From contig NW_022098031.1 of assembly GCF_002288925.2 (NCBI RefSeq), positions 13,352,105 through 13,416,104 of the forward strand: a stretch of 64,000 bases of DNA, written 5' to 3'. A program made the position numbers and the translations under genes. Shown one piece after another: positions 11,119 to 22,733 of this stretch (the stretch's first letter is position 1; each line of letters opens with the position of its first letter). The notes beneath the pieces are model-generated. The model saw only the letters and a program-made list of their open reading frames with translations. It had not been told where the DNA came from and did no database searches. Origin of the DNA: Delphinapterus leucas (taxonomy: Eukaryota; Chordata; Mammalia; Artiodactyla; Monodontidae).

Positions 11119-11935
11119 TGTTTTTGTTATGACCCTAATTGAGGGAGATTTAGTGCTGGTCTATTTCTGACTTGCTATTGTCTTAAGATCTTGCATTCTT
11201 GCAAAAGTTGAAACAGAAAACTAGAGTAAATTACACATATCTGCTGCCTAAAGGATTTATATTTTCCTTTTGTTTGTTCTTAAATACCATCATTCGACTC
11301 ATCTGCTGACTGTTCAATTGCAGGACATAGTGGCCTAAAGCCAGATATCCTGTCCTGTGGTTTCCCCTCCCCCACTTATGAGATTAAGAGGGAAGGGGGC
11401 GGGCGGCATAGAGGGAGAAGAGGAAAAAGGCAGAGGAAGTTCCTCTGTTTTACTAAAGACCTCATCCAAAAATAAAAGAAAAATATGTTAGTGTAAATAC
11501 CACTACAAAGACAATTTCTGATTAGCCAGAAGCTTTCAGTGTGGTGGCTGGCACTGGTTCACTTCTTCCATGCAACGAGAAATATAGACTGCGTGAATTT
11601 CAACAGCGCGTTGAAGTGCTTTGTGATGGCACTAAATCTCAGCCTAATGTGCTGATGGAAGGGGCCCACCTGCCTTGCTACCCAGGACTGAGTCTGAGTT
11701 AAAGTCTGTGATGACTTGCTGCTTCTCTTAAGAGGCTGGGGCTGCTGGCCTCCCTCCCAATGCTGTCTTTGGGGCTCCTGTATCCTGCATTGGCCAACTG
11801 TGCCAATTCATTTGGCAGTCAACTAAGAAGACAGCAGAGGTTTGGTTTAACAACATATTCAAAGCAATGTGATTTTAATGCTTAATGAGGTAGCTTCCAC
11901 ATTCCACATATCAGTAGGACTCTTCCTTTTCCCTC
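11119..11935. other. Intergenic DNA, nothing recognised
   Basis: A G-rich patch at about 11388-11440 ('gaagggggcgggcggc') is the only notable feature. No gene or repeat family is supported. Confidence 0.45.
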
Positions 11936-12062
11936 CTTCTCTCCCTCTGATTTTCTTCTTTTTTCTGTGCATTCTTCCCTTCTTCTCCCCCTCCCTCCCT
12001 CTTCTCCCTTCTTTCTTTCTTCCTTTCTTTCTTTCTTCCTTTCTCTCTTTCCTTCCTTTCAA
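11936..12062. repeat. Polypyrimidine tract (CT-rich, TTTC/TTCC units)
   Basis: Nearly pure C/T over about 125 bases, with tandem TTTC and TTCC units at 12005-12055. Read on the minus strand it yields a Lys/Arg/Glu-rich open frame that is a by-product of the tract. Confidence 0.9.
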
Positions 12063-12343
12063 CTTTATTCTTCTTTTCCAGGGGTGGTAAGTCATTTCAT
12101 AGCGTGCAAGTTAAGAACAATTGAAAGAAGAATTATATTATGCTCGGCAAACAACGTGCTGCCTTCAGGACATGGTAGATGTTGTCATCTGACTTACATT
12201 GTCACAGAGAACAAGGGTTTGTCATAAGTCATGTTGGTAACTGTCGTAGTTAGTGTTGGCCTTACCTGGTCAAGGAAATCTGTACTTCGAAGGCATAGGA
12301 GAAATCATGCCGTTAGTCCTCAACAATGATATTTTCAGGGAAA
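12063..12343. other. Intergenic DNA
   Basis: Unassigned sequence between the pyrimidine tract and the L1 insertion site. Confidence 0.4.
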
Positions 12344-12355
12344 CCATTGGCTTTT

Positions 12356-12663
12356 CTTTTTTTTTTTTTTTTTTNNNNNNNNNNNNNNNNNNNNNNNNNN
12401 NNNNNNNNNNNNNNNNNNNNNNNNNNNNNNNNNNNNNNNNNNNNNNNNNNNNNNNNNNNNNNNNNNNNNNNNNNTCCCCCTCCCCATATCCTCAAGTCCA
12501 TTCTCTAGTAGGTCTGTGTCTTTATTCCTGTCTTACCCTTAGGTTCATCATGACATTTTTTTTTCTTAAATTCCATATATATGTGTTAGCATATGGTATT
12601 TGTCTCTCTCTTTCTGACTTACTTCACTCTGTATGACAGACTCTAGGTCCATCCACCTCATTG
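12356..12663 (-). mobile_element. 5'-truncated L1, antisense, containing assembly gap
   Basis: The visible right part (12475-12663) matches the antisense 3' UTR and extreme ORF2 end seen in the large L1 at 35.6-42.4 kb ('cctcaagtccattctct', 'ccatatatatgtgttagcat', 'gacagactctaggtccatcc'). The left part is the poly-T that marks the L1 A-tail. The 12 bp target-site duplication ccattggctttt at 12344-12355 and 12664-12675 brackets both the gap and the flanking L1 sequence, so the gap lies wholly inside this insertion. Confidence 0.9.
12375..12474. other. Assembly gap (100 N)
   Basis: Exactly 100 N, a common placeholder length. It begins within the L1 poly-T, a likely place for an assembly break. 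Confidence 1.
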
Positions 12664-12675
12664 CCATTGGCTTTT

Positions 12676-12857
12676 TATCTGGCTACGTGTTTCCACCAAC
12701 TGATGCCAACAAATGGTTGTATGGGTACTCATCTCTGTGATAAAGCAGCTGGTGGTGAAGCATCAGTTGTTCTGCCTCCTGTGGCTGTAATTGTTAACAT
12801 ATTCTGACAGCATCTGGAAAGAAAGACCTGTACCAAGATCTGTATAGGCATACACTG
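12676..12857. other. Intergenic DNA
   Basis: Unassigned sequence between an L1 and an MLT1-type LTR. Confidence 0.4.
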
Positions 12858-13308
12858 TGTGTTAGTTTCCTGGGGCTGCCATAACAAATGATCACAAACT
12901 GGGGGACTTTAAACAACAGAAATTTGTTATCGCACAGCTCTGGAGACCAGAAGTATGAAATCAAGAAATTGGCAGGGAAGGTTTCTTCTGGAGACTCTGG
13001 GAGAATCTGTTCTATACCTCTCTCCTAGTTTCCGGCGACTACTAGCAATCCTTGGCTTTCAGACTCATCATGTCAGTCTTTGCCTCCACCTTCCCCTCTG
13101 TGTATCTGTGTCTCAAATCTCCCTCTCCTTTCTCTTATACAGCCGTCATTGTATTTAGAGCCTACACTGAATGTAGGATGATCTCATCATGAGATCCTTA
13201 AATTAATTACATGAGCAGTGACACTATTTCCAGATCAAGTCACATTTACAGGTTCCAGGGGTTAGGACTGGAACATATCTTTTTGGGGACATACAACCCA
13301 CTACACAC
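12858..13308 (-). mobile_element. MLT1-type MaLR LTR, antisense
   Basis: The left end 'gttagtttcctggggctgcc' with 'ataacaaatgatcacaaact' and 'aaacaacagaaatttgtt' is the reverse complement of the MLT1 LTR 3' end, and the right part ('ttaaattaattacatgagca', 'ggggttaggactgg') is its 5' end. It is about full LTR length with no internal sequence next to it, so it is a solo LTR of the ERVL-MaLR group. It is non-coding. Confidence 0.8.
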
Positions 13309-14424
13309 TGGTACCTTAAAACAAAAATATCAAAGATTAAAATCTGTAAAGTGACTGCAAACCAAATCAACATTTAAGCCAGTGAGAAAGAAATTTTGAG
13401 CTTGTTACTGAACAAAAGAGAAAACATACTTCTTTTGCCACAATCTTTTTGTCTACAAGGATTTCCGTTGAGTTTTGTAAAGGGTGTTCTCCTTAAACAC
13501 TGATGTCATGTTTACAATCATTTGGAAACCAAATAAAAGAAAACAAGGTTGTTGTGTTGCTTCCAAAAATTTTACTAAAAAAAAAAAAGACTGCACGAGA
13601 AGAACCATGTGGGTGGCTTCACTAAAGAGACACCATTCAGAGGAAAATCAAGAGTAGTAGTGATGAAATCAGTTTAGCAGTTTTAATACACAAAAGTCAA
13701 GTGGTCAGTTTGGAAAAAAAAGAAACCTGTCAACTTCATTGTTTTAATCCTAAACTAAAATCAAATGGTAGGTTTCATTCAATCACCAGAAAGCTTTTGC
13801 TAGACCATAACTTTTTCATGCTTCTAATGTTATGATCATGCTATACCCCTGCCTCAGAGTGAAAAGAAAATAAGCCAGTAGCTCTAGTAGATTAGCCTTT
13901 CTGTGGACAGGCCAGCCAGCACACTCTTATGAGTGTGGACGGCTCAGTCTTTGCAGACTCCTGTGTTGTTGACATTTCTATTCAATTACCCAGTAGAACA
14001 CATTTGCTACTTTCAAGTGAAAACCCACATCTTCCTCCCAATATATTTGTCAGCATCTCAGCTGTTGACTTTGTATGCAGTGAAGTCCCGGGAGGTCCTT
14101 CGAAAAGCAAATACTTAAGATGATTGAGTGAGCATCAGCCTGAAACTTGGGGACATTGGGCGACTACTTCAAGTTCCTGGGGCAAGTAGTATTAATAGGA
14201 CCTTAACTTGGAATTTGATTCTTAGAGCCCATATTCAAATATGACCACAACAATGCCTGCTGCTGAAGTGGTTTTCCCAATGTCTGTCATTTGGGATGAC
14301 CTATGCCTCTGCGTCCCTCCAACAGAGTGGATCATTAAGAGCTGACTTTACCTCTCTCTGCATTTATCTCTAGGAGCATTTCAACCTACAACCATTAGCC
14401 AAAAAATGGTTAACATTGATGCTG
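13309..14424. other. Intergenic DNA, nothing recognised
   Basis: AT-rich, with an A-run at 13577-13589. Two overlapping short plus frames near 13930-14123 are not credible genes. Confidence 0.5.
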
Positions 14425-14438
14425 TAATGTTAATTCTT

Positions 14439-14977
14439 TTTTTTAACTGAAATACAGTTGATTTACAATGTTGTGTTAGTTTCTGGTATACAGCAAAGTC
14501 ATTCAGTTATACATATATATTTTCATTATAGGTTATTACAAGATAGTGATTATAGTTCCCTGTGCTATACAGTAGGTCCTTGTTTATCCCTCCCCATGCT
14601 ATCCCCTTTGGTAACCATAGTTTGTTTTCTGTGTCTGTGAGTCTGTTTCTGTTTTGTAAATAAGTTCACTTGTATCATATTTTAGATTCTACATATAAGT
14701 GATGTCATATGATATTTGTCTTTCTCTGACTTCACTTAGTGTGATAATCTCTAGGTCCATCCATGTTGCTGCAAATAGCATTATTTCATTCTTTTTTATG
14801 GCTGAGTAGTATTCCATTGTATATATGTACCACATCTTTATCCATTCATCTGCTGATGGACATTTAGGTTGCTTCCGTGTCTTGGCTATTGTACATAGTG
14901 CTGCTGTGAACATTGGGGTGCATGTATCTTTTCGAATTAAGAGTTTTCTCCGGATATATGCCCAGGAGTGGGATTTT
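14439..14977 (-). mobile_element. 5'-truncated L1, antisense
   Basis: Antisense L1 3' UTR ('tacagttgatttacaatgtt', 'ggttattacaagatag') followed by the ORF2 C-terminus; the minus frame 14689-14913 shows the typical ending with 'WIKMWYIYTMEYYSAIKKNE'. The perfect 14 bp target-site duplication taatgttaattctt at 14425-14438 and 14978-14991 defines the insertion. It cannot move on its own because most of ORF2 and all of ORF1 are absent. Confidence 0.95.
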
Positions 14978-14991
14978 TAATGTTAATTCTT

Positions 14992-16274
14992 ATGTAAAGG
15001 GACTTTTAAGATGAGGCAGTGCTTAGATTTTTGGACTGGAAAGCTGGTAGCAATTTGACAAGAACATTTAGTGGTTTGGCATTATGTTGACATGACTTCA
15101 ACAAGAAATACTTGTCAATGGTAAGTGCTAGCTATGTACACATTTGGGGTTACATATATGCACTATCAGAAACAGAGAATGGAACCCTCTTTTACAGCCG
15201 TGTGACTCTTGAGTGTATTTATGGTTGTAGGCATTAACATCTGTGAAATCACATACGAAATATAAACCTTAATTGAAATATGCTCATCATGCTTAATTGA
15301 AACATGTTTCCAGGAAAGCAGAGGAGGTTTTGCCTATGTAAAAAATTGCAGAATAGAAACCAAAGGTAACACAATATTCTTTATTAGTGGAGCTTTTTAT
15401 TTAATAAAACTGTAAGACAAATATCTCATGTGCTTGGCTCCTTAACAATACTTATTTTTTTTCAGAATTAATATTCTTCCCATATTTTCTTTGGAAAAAG
15501 CAATATTGATGTTTATATAAAATGCAAACAAATGATGCAATGTTTCACATTTTCCTTTTTTTCGCTGTGATATATTTATTTTCTAAAATTTTATGTTAGT
15601 GCAACAAAGAAAAGTGCTTCCACAGTTCATTCCAAGATAATATATTGCTCCATTATAGCAAATGCGGTTACAACTTGGGCTTAGGAACTGGAAGCTAAAG
15701 CAGTCTTGGTACCTGTGTTCATTATATCTTGAACAAGGCTCTTTTGTAGGTCTTGGACCACAGATGAGTTATTAAAAGACATAATTTCCATGCAAGTGGC
15801 AAAATCTTTAAAATACATGGATGTAAATATCGATGTAGACATAGATATATTTCAATGCACTAACTACTAAAATATCTTTGAAGAGAACATCCTTTTCAGC
15901 AAAGAGAAAATTATAAACATGTAATTCTAAAACATTAAATGAACGTTAAAAGAAAAAGGCATATTGATTTTGACTTTTTATATTTTAGTTGCTCTGGGAA
16001 TGATAGTGCTCACTCCCCATAATCATATATCTCTAACCTCCACCTGTTTACTTTGTCACTAGAGCATAGTAATGTGTGCTTTTATATATAATTATATAAT
16101 ATTTCATAAATATTAAACAAATTTTAAAACGTAAGCCTAGTTTGAAAACTCTTAATCTGTCAACTTCTTGGAAATTTTTGAAAGGAAAAGCTGAGCGTGA
16201 GCATAAAATTATAAGTAGTTGGATTGAAACAGACAATACTGGTCTGTAATACATCCTTAAATTTTATTGACTTC
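14992..16274. other. Unique AT-rich DNA, nothing recognised
   Basis: No repeat or gene is recognised across about 1.3 kb. Short minus frames near 16050-16357 are chance. Confidence 0.55.
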
Positions 16275-16442
16275 TTAGTGTATGCCAAATATACGTACAT
16301 AAGCTCATTAATCCTCATGAAAAGCCTTTGAAATAGGTTCTTCCAAATTTCAAACAAACAACCTGAAACTCAGAGAAGTTAGATCACCCGACATCACATC
16401 TTTAGTAAATGGAAGACTCTGCACTCTTAACCACAGCCATCT
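16275..16442 (-). mobile_element. MIR SINE, antisense
   Basis: The run 'cattaatcctcatgaaa', 'ctgaaactcagagaagttag' and 'cactcttaaccacagcc' matches the reverse complement of MIR through its conserved core. It is heavily diverged. Confidence 0.65.
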
Positions 16443-17114
16443 AAAGATGATTCAAATTACTCATTATGTATTTTCTAAGGAAATTACTTGCATTCTTAAA
16501 TAGTATGTACTCTATTTTTTATATTTAATTGAACAAAATACCTTTTCTCTTGTTTAAATAGAAAAATGTAGGGAAAGTGAGAATTTTAGGTTGTTAAAAT
16601 ATTTGAACAATGTACACTAAAGCCAAGTGCTAAATAGCTAGGATGACATGACACATATTTTCTTAGGAATAAGATCTTTCTGAGAGATCATAAATATTTA
16701 AGCATAAACATACCATAGAGTAGCAACCAGGACAACTCTTGATTTAATGTGGAATTTTCTCAACCTTGAGATTGCTAACTACACAATCTGAATTTCTCAT
16801 TAATCGACAAATATCCACTTTGCTTTGGAACGTGCAGATCTTTAAGCTAGATCTTAACTTTCAAGATGTTCAACTTCCAAGACCTTTAGAAGACCTTGTG
16901 AAAGTAACAGATAAAAGAAAGTAGCCCACAATCATAGATTTTTGTGTTCCTGCTTAATTCAATTCGAATATCTCAGCCTACCACTCCTCCTCATTTTTTG
17001 TAATCACTATAACTTTATTATTTTATTTTATCCATTAATCACAGTTTTACCTCAAATAACCATTCTTTCCTTCTTCTCAAAAAGAGAAGTCCTGAGTCTT
17101 AGCTAGACATATGT
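16443..17114. other. Unique AT-rich DNA, nothing recognised
   Basis: No feature could be supported. Confidence 0.55.
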
Positions 17115-17390
17115 CTTTCCAGAATAAAGGCTACATTCCTTAACTTCCCTTGTAGCCAGGTGTGACCATGTGAGTAAGTTCTAGTCCAAGTGCTGGGAGA
17201 AAGGAGCCAATGCATGCCCCTTCTTCATGCTTTCTTCCCACAGACTGAAATGGAAATACAATGTCCGAGGCGTTAGCTGCCATCTTTGAACATGAAGTGA
17301 TCTTGGAATGGAAGCTTCACACAGCCAGGCAGCCACCTGGAGGGAGGTGGTTCCTGCCACTGGGGAATGCCATTCCAACCAAGATCAATT
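17115..17390 (+). mobile_element. LTR-like repeat, 5' part
   Basis: 'ccttgtagccaggtgtgacc', 'atgtgagtaagttctagtcc' and 'ctgccatctttgaacatgaa' follow the order of a common MLT1/MaLR-like LTR also seen at 32.4, 33.2 and 63.7 kb. The 3' end is missing. The family is inferred. Confidence 0.45.
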
Positions 17391-18956
17391 GCCTTTAGAC
17401 TTTTTAAACACAAGAGAAATATTTCTAGCTTGTTCAATCAACTTTTTTTTTTTTTTTGGTAATTTGCAGCCAAACCAGTTTATCTAAAGCAATATACAAT
17501 TTACGATCCCATTTGATCTGTATTGCTTATAAAGTGCTACAACAATGGCAGCACGGTTTAGTTTTAGAGTTCTGGTAGCAGGCACAAGCAAACAGCTCAG
17601 GTGATCAGGACATTGCTGAGTTTGGATTGTTTATGAATTTGCTGGCTGGTTTACACTTCTTATATTTTACATACTACAAAGTGATTTTTTAAACTTTGTT
17701 CTGAATAATATCTGACAATGTCCAGTTCAACAGATTTTGCAAGTGAAATGCTTTTTGAAATAGCTGTATGTGTGTGCTTACCTTACAAAGTTTTCCGAAA
17801 CGATACTTGGGAATTAATTTGCATGCAGAGACCTAGCATCTGCGTTCTCTGGTTAGGTAGGTGGGGTAGAGATGTTTACTTGGTCAATCTGAAGGCCCAG
17901 AGGAGACCTTGACATCTGAGTTCCTAGGCCGCTGCTGACATCACCATAAAAAAAAAAACAAAAAACCTCTCAATAGAGGCATATTACCAAAGGCACAGAG
18001 GCAAATATTGATACTACAGGGATAGATTTGCCAGCTATGTCACAGGCCTTAATGGCATGTGAACAGAGGAAGCTGTGATGCTTTATCTTGACTCCAAGAC
18101 TGGTTATATAGATAAACCACTGTGAATGAAACTTCAGTCAAATGTTTAGTGAAGTTCAATCCAACTGTAGCTCTATAAAACCAGTCCTGCTTTTACTCCA
18201 GATTTGAATATAGAAACAATTTATTGAACTTTGTACAATTCTAGATGAATTGTTTTCCTAATTTCTCATGTGACGTAACAAAAAGAATAATCGAGTGCTA
18301 CCTAATTTTACATGAAATCTTAAATATTTAAAAGTGGGAGCTTTGAGGTATTTATACTTAAAAGCCTTTGAAAAAAGTGGTTGAATAACTATTTCCTTCT
18401 TGGATGGAGAAACAAACTTTCCTTTAACTTAAAGAAAAAAATCACATTTGGGAGGCAGCCACCAGGGACAGCTTCACTTGGAAAGAGACTTTTTGAGAAA
18501 GTTCCAAGTGACTGAGAAAAGAGAATTATAATGGAATTTGCTCCACAACTTTTATTCTGACAGAGGGGCTATTCATCCTATGGAATTCTTTTAAAATCAC
18601 TGACCTGAACAATATGCTTCTGAGAATGTTTTCCTGCTTAGCTTATAAAGATATTATTATGTATCTATGATATAATCGCTAGAAAATGCTTCCTCTGGGG
18701 CATTTGTTGTTTCTCTAGTTATCACAGTTGATTGTAGAACTGATATACCTGATGTGCTTAAAGGTATAATGGGAAAGCAGATACAATCTTTAATGCCAGC
18801 TGCACCTTCTGTCTTTATATTGGAGTCTGTGGTTATAGGTAACAATTGAATTAAAAGATGTCCTATAAACAGATGCTTTTATAATTTAAGGCACAAAAAT
18901 TACTGTAACAAAGTTATAATAGCTCCTATAGTTATTTGTGATTCTGACGTCAAGAC
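17391..18956. other. Unique AT-rich DNA, nothing recognised
   Basis: Contains a T-run (17443-17457) and an A-run (17948-17966). A 64-codon plus frame at 17718-17912 has no recognisable domain. Confidence 0.5.
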
Positions 18957-19110
18957 AAATCTATTTTCAACTATAAGCTCTGATACAAGCTACTTCTCTG
19001 AGCCTCAGTTTCCTTCTTGTAAAACAGAGCTAAAAATATCTCTCATCTCCTAGGACTGTGCTGGGGATAAAGACAGATGATATATGTAAATGGTCTAACA
19101 CTGCTTAACT
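18957..19110 (+). mobile_element. MIR SINE
   Basis: 'ctctgagcctcagtttcctt', then 'tgtaaaacagagctaaaaat' and 'gactgtgctggggataaaga' match the MIR core and 3' half in sense orientation. Confidence 0.7.
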
Positions 19111-19155
19111 CATTGCTGTCTATTGGTAGTGCTGTCTTAGAATCCGTACAATTCT

Positions 19156-19413
19156 TATTTATTTATTTATCTATTTTTTAAAAATTGAAGTATGGTTGAT
19201 TTACAGTGTTTCAGGTGTACAGCAAAGTGATTCAGTCATATATATATATATATATACATATATACATTCTTTTTCAGATTCATTTCCATTATAGGTTATT
19301 ACAAGATATTGAATATGTTCCCTGTGCTATACAGTAGGTCCTTGTTGTTCATCTATTTTATATATAGTAGTGTGTATCTGTTAATCCCAAATTCCTAATT
19401 TATCCCTCTTCCC
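19156..19413 (-). mobile_element. 5'-truncated L1 3' end, antisense
   Basis: A TTTA-rich tail complement, then 'aaattgaagtatggttgat', 'caggtgtacagcaaagtga' and 'cctgtgctatacagtaggtc', all antisense L1 3' UTR. It belongs to the same older lineage as the copy at 57.1 kb. It includes a (TA)n patch at 19238-19262. A weak 6 bp target-site duplication (aattct, 19150-19155 and 19427-19432) would extend the element to 19426. Confidence 0.88.
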
Positions 19414-19429
19414 TGATAATCCATAAAAT

Positions 19430-20744
19430 TCTAAAGCTCACAACCATAAATAATAGAAATACATATTATATTATACTGTCATTAGTTTCACTGTGGAACT
19501 GAAGAAAAGTAGCTCAATAAAGTTAACCAACTATGAAGAAATTGTACCCTTTAACTGTCATTTAGGTCCTCTCAATTATTCAAACTATTTGGGAAGATCA
19601 GAGATTAAGTTAATGTAAAACAGAAGATCAGAGATTAGGTAGTAAAACTAAAAATTCTTTACGTTTGGCTTTGGGATGTGTTTGGTTCTTACATTTGAAC
19701 ATTGATACGTCTGGTGGTCTAGATATTCACTTCAAAGCCAATGATGAAGACAAATTGAGGAGATGGAGTTCAGGAACAGAGAAAGATGCCCAGTGTCCCC
19801 ACTCAGCCTCTCTATCCATCTCTTCTCGTAATGCAATGGCAGAAAATGTCTGCTTTCCCTTAACTGGTGAAAATCTGTGCTCTCTCAAAACTGCTTTATA
19901 AAGTAGGGAGGTGGCTAAGTCTTTGAGCTTCAAAGGGCTTCTCTTCACGCAAAGTAAGTAGAGGAAATAGAAATGTCTAAAAAGCTATAATTAAGCCGTT
20001 GCCACACTGACTGCACTGAACTTGAAAGCAAGCCTATTATAGACAACCTAAAATTGATAAACCACCCAAGGGCAATACTGATTAACCTCAGGGTCCTTTG
20101 AATATTTATGAGGCGTAGATCTGAACATACTAAAACAAAGCCTGCACCATTGATGTTATTATTTATTTAGAGGTATTAATTTCTTTTTAAGTGAGCATCT
20201 AAAAAGCTGATATAGTAATATCATTAAACTGGAAAGATTTTTTTCTTTTGAGAAAGAATCACTTCTAGGAAGTGCTCAAATTCTTTTATTTTAGATAAAA
20301 TATTTAATACTTGATTTGAATGTGATTGAAAATAATTTAAATAAGGCACATTAAAATGCGCTTCAGTAATAAAACTTGCAATGTAGTTTTAAAGCCACAC
20401 ATGAATTTATGGTTAATGCAAGTAAAATAAACTATTCTTACAAGGAGAAGGTGGCATTTTAGCAAAGCAAAGATGTTAAATCTGATCGTTGAAAAACCTA
20501 GAGAGAATAGTATGACAGTGGGTTTTTTTTCAGTATCAATTGTAGAACGATTTAAAAAGACAAAAAAGTTTATTTCTAAAAGATTTAAAACAAGCTTCAG
20601 AGAAACTTGATAGTATGTAATTGTAAAGTGATTTTTAACATTCTAACAAGTGTGTGGGCTGCAGTGTTGATGAGTACTGCATGGAACAGGGTCCAGGGTC
20701 AAACACTGGATTATATACAGTTAAACATGCTTCATTATGCTTTA
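19430..20744. other. Unique AT-rich DNA, nothing recognised
   Basis: A 78-codon plus frame (19665-19901) and an overlapping antisense frame have no recognised domains and are left as chance. Confidence 0.5.
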
Positions 20745-21165
20745 ATTATCTATTGCTACATAACAAACTTCCCCCAAATTTAGCAGCTTCACTGGGTGGT
20801 TCTGGGTCAGAGTATCTCATAGGTTGCAGTCAAGATGCAGCCCAGGGCTGCAGTCATCTGAAGGCTTGACTGGGACTGAAGGGTTCACTTCCAATAAGGC
20901 TCACTCATGAAGCTGTTGGAGGGAGGCGTTCCTTCTTTGCTGCCTGGGCTTTTCTTTGACACACAGCAACTGGCTTCTCCCAGGGTGAGTGATCCAAGTG
21001 AGAAAACAAGGAGAAGACTCCAAAACCTCTTATGATCTCACCTCATGACAGGGAGCAACACATTGTCACTTCTGCCATAATCTATTCATTAGAATTTGGT
21101 CACTAAGTTCAACCTTTATGCAACAGGAGGGGAGATAAACTCTAATTCTTAAAGGGAGAAATATC
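20745..21165 (-). mobile_element. LTR-like repeat, antisense, unassigned
   Basis: 'attatctattgctacataac', 'aaacttcccccaaatttagc' and later 'cacattgtcacttctgcc' and 'caacaggaggggagataaac' follow the order of an old mammalian LTR also present at 42.65 and 52.2 kb. The family is not assigned. Confidence 0.5.
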
Positions 21166-21484
21166 AAAGAACTTGTGCCTGTCTATTAACACTCCACATC
21201 CCTACAGAACTTCTCAGAGCCTTTATTATTCTGATGTGAATCCAGTTGTGTGTGTACCATTTCCCAAGCTTATTTGCCCACTGAACTCATTTTTGTGGAT
21301 TATTTTGCAGGACTGGTGTTTCATTAAAGACACTTTGGGAGACACTGGTTTAACACTGCCATCACAAGGGAAATGTATTTCTTCGAGTTTGCGATGTATG
21401 ATATTGTTAGCTTTTAGTGATAGCAATTCATTATCTTCCTGGTGCTAGATACAGATTTCTAGGCCTTAGATAAATAGCCACCTG
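21166..21484. other. Unique DNA, nothing recognised
   Basis: Overlapping short frames on both strands (21173-21448, 21226-21426) are not supported as genes. Confidence 0.45.
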
Positions 21485-22060
21485 TAGTCAACGAGTGTTT
21501 ATTGCTGTCTTCTGTGTGCCAGGAGCTGTCTAAGAGTTGTCTACTAAAGGGCAAATAAGAAATGGTCCTGGGCCCTGATGAGCCAACAAATGAAGCACAA
21601 TCTAGAATAGTTACAGTGAGGTAATAGCAGAGACATAGAGCCTAAATTATGTGCCTTGTACAGTTCTAAGTGCTTTGTGCCTATACCTCATTAAACTCCA
21701 CAATAACCCTATCAGGCAGAGTCCTCTTTCACAGATGAGAAAACGGAGACAGGGAGAGGTTAAATAACTTGCTCAAGGTTACACAGCTACTAAATGTCAG
21801 AGCTAGGATTCAAATTGAGGGGGAGTCTGGCTCTCAAGTTTAGCTCTCTGCATTATGAATACGGCCTGCTAAGTACTATACTACCGCTTCTTTTCTTGTA
21901 GAAAAGAAGATTGCCAATAGCTCTGGTCTAGGGGACTAGAGGAAAGTATCACCGTGGAGGTGACATTTGAGCTAGGTCTTAAAGAGTAACCAGATGGAGA
22001 AGGAAGAAAGGCAGTTTCAGCCTTAGGACCTAGTGTCCCGAAAGGCACAGAGTCTTGCCC
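21485..22060 (+). mobile_element. Ancient mammalian repeat interrupted by MIR
   Basis: The left part ('gtgtttattgctgtcttctg', 'tgtgccaggagctgtctaag', 'aatggtcctgggccctgatg') and the right part ('gtggaggtgacatttgagct', 'aggtcttaaagagtaacc') read as one old repeat of the type at 10.3 and 49.8 kb. The MIR at about 21640-21855 appears to split it. Confidence 0.45.
21640..21855 (-). mobile_element. MIR SINE, antisense
   Basis: 'cagatgagaaaacggagaca', 'ggttaaataacttgctcaag', 'gttacacagctactaaatgt' and 'cagagctaggattcaaattg' are a clear reverse complement of the MIR core. It is the best-preserved MIR in the window. Confidence 0.85.
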
Positions 22061-22182
22061 CTGAATTGTGGGTTTAGAGAATGCTGGTGTGAATCGAGAG
22101 CACCACAGATGACAGAGGGTTCTGGGAAAGGAAGCTAAAAAGTAAATGGCAATTACCTGGGAGGTAAACTTCAGAACCACAG

Positions 22183-22733
22183 TGTTATTTGGCTCCTATC
22201 TGCAAATGTTTCATATGAATATCCACCTTTGCAAAGAGTGATCCGTTGAGCCAGGAATATCTGTCTAAGAGAGTCTCGAATATGGGGTGTGGTGGACACT
22301 TTGACGTACCACCCAGAACCCCTTTCAGGGATGAAGGGCTTAACTCTCCCAGATGCTGGGAGTGCTTCCAGCAGAGAGCCCTCAACGGTCAGCCCCCTTT
22401 GGGGATTGCATGGGCTGAAGAGAGCTGCCTCACCCAAGGTCAAGGCCCTTTTCTGGGATGCCTGCATGCAATGACTGATCAGTGTTGGGATATAAAGGCT
22501 GGTCTCTACTGTCGACTCAGGACAACATAGAAAGGTCATCCTAGCTTTAGAGAGCCCTGTAGAGTCAGCTGCAGACTTGGTTGAAACTGCAACACAGCTT
22601 GACTTCTCTCCCTGCTCAATCCTGCTTTCATCTCTCCTCTTCTGCGAGGTGATCCCAAGAGGCTCCATAGTAAAACGCTCGAATTCTAATCTCCATCTCA
22701 GAGTTTGCTTCCTGGAGAACCCAACCATTGCCA
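22183..22733 (+). mobile_element. ERVL-class LTR (5' LTR of a decayed element)
   Basis: This has the expected order of an LTR. It begins with TG (22183), has a TATAAAG box at 22491-22497, a degenerate polyadenylation signal near 22668, then 'taatctccatctcagagttt' and 'gcttcctggagaacccaacc', and ends with CA at 22732-22733. A primer-binding-site-like sequence follows directly. The length (~551 bp) fits an LTR. An antisense 185-codon frame (22171-22728) spans it and is not a gene. The exact family and the left end are uncertain. Confidence 0.65.

Noticed and set aside
11859..12095. Lys/Arg/Glu-rich minus frame
   Set aside because: It is the translation of a polypyrimidine tract.
22171..22728. 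185-codon minus-strand open frame, the longest in the window
   Set aside because: It lies antisense across an LTR with TATA box and polyadenylation area, has no domain, and overlaps several other frames.
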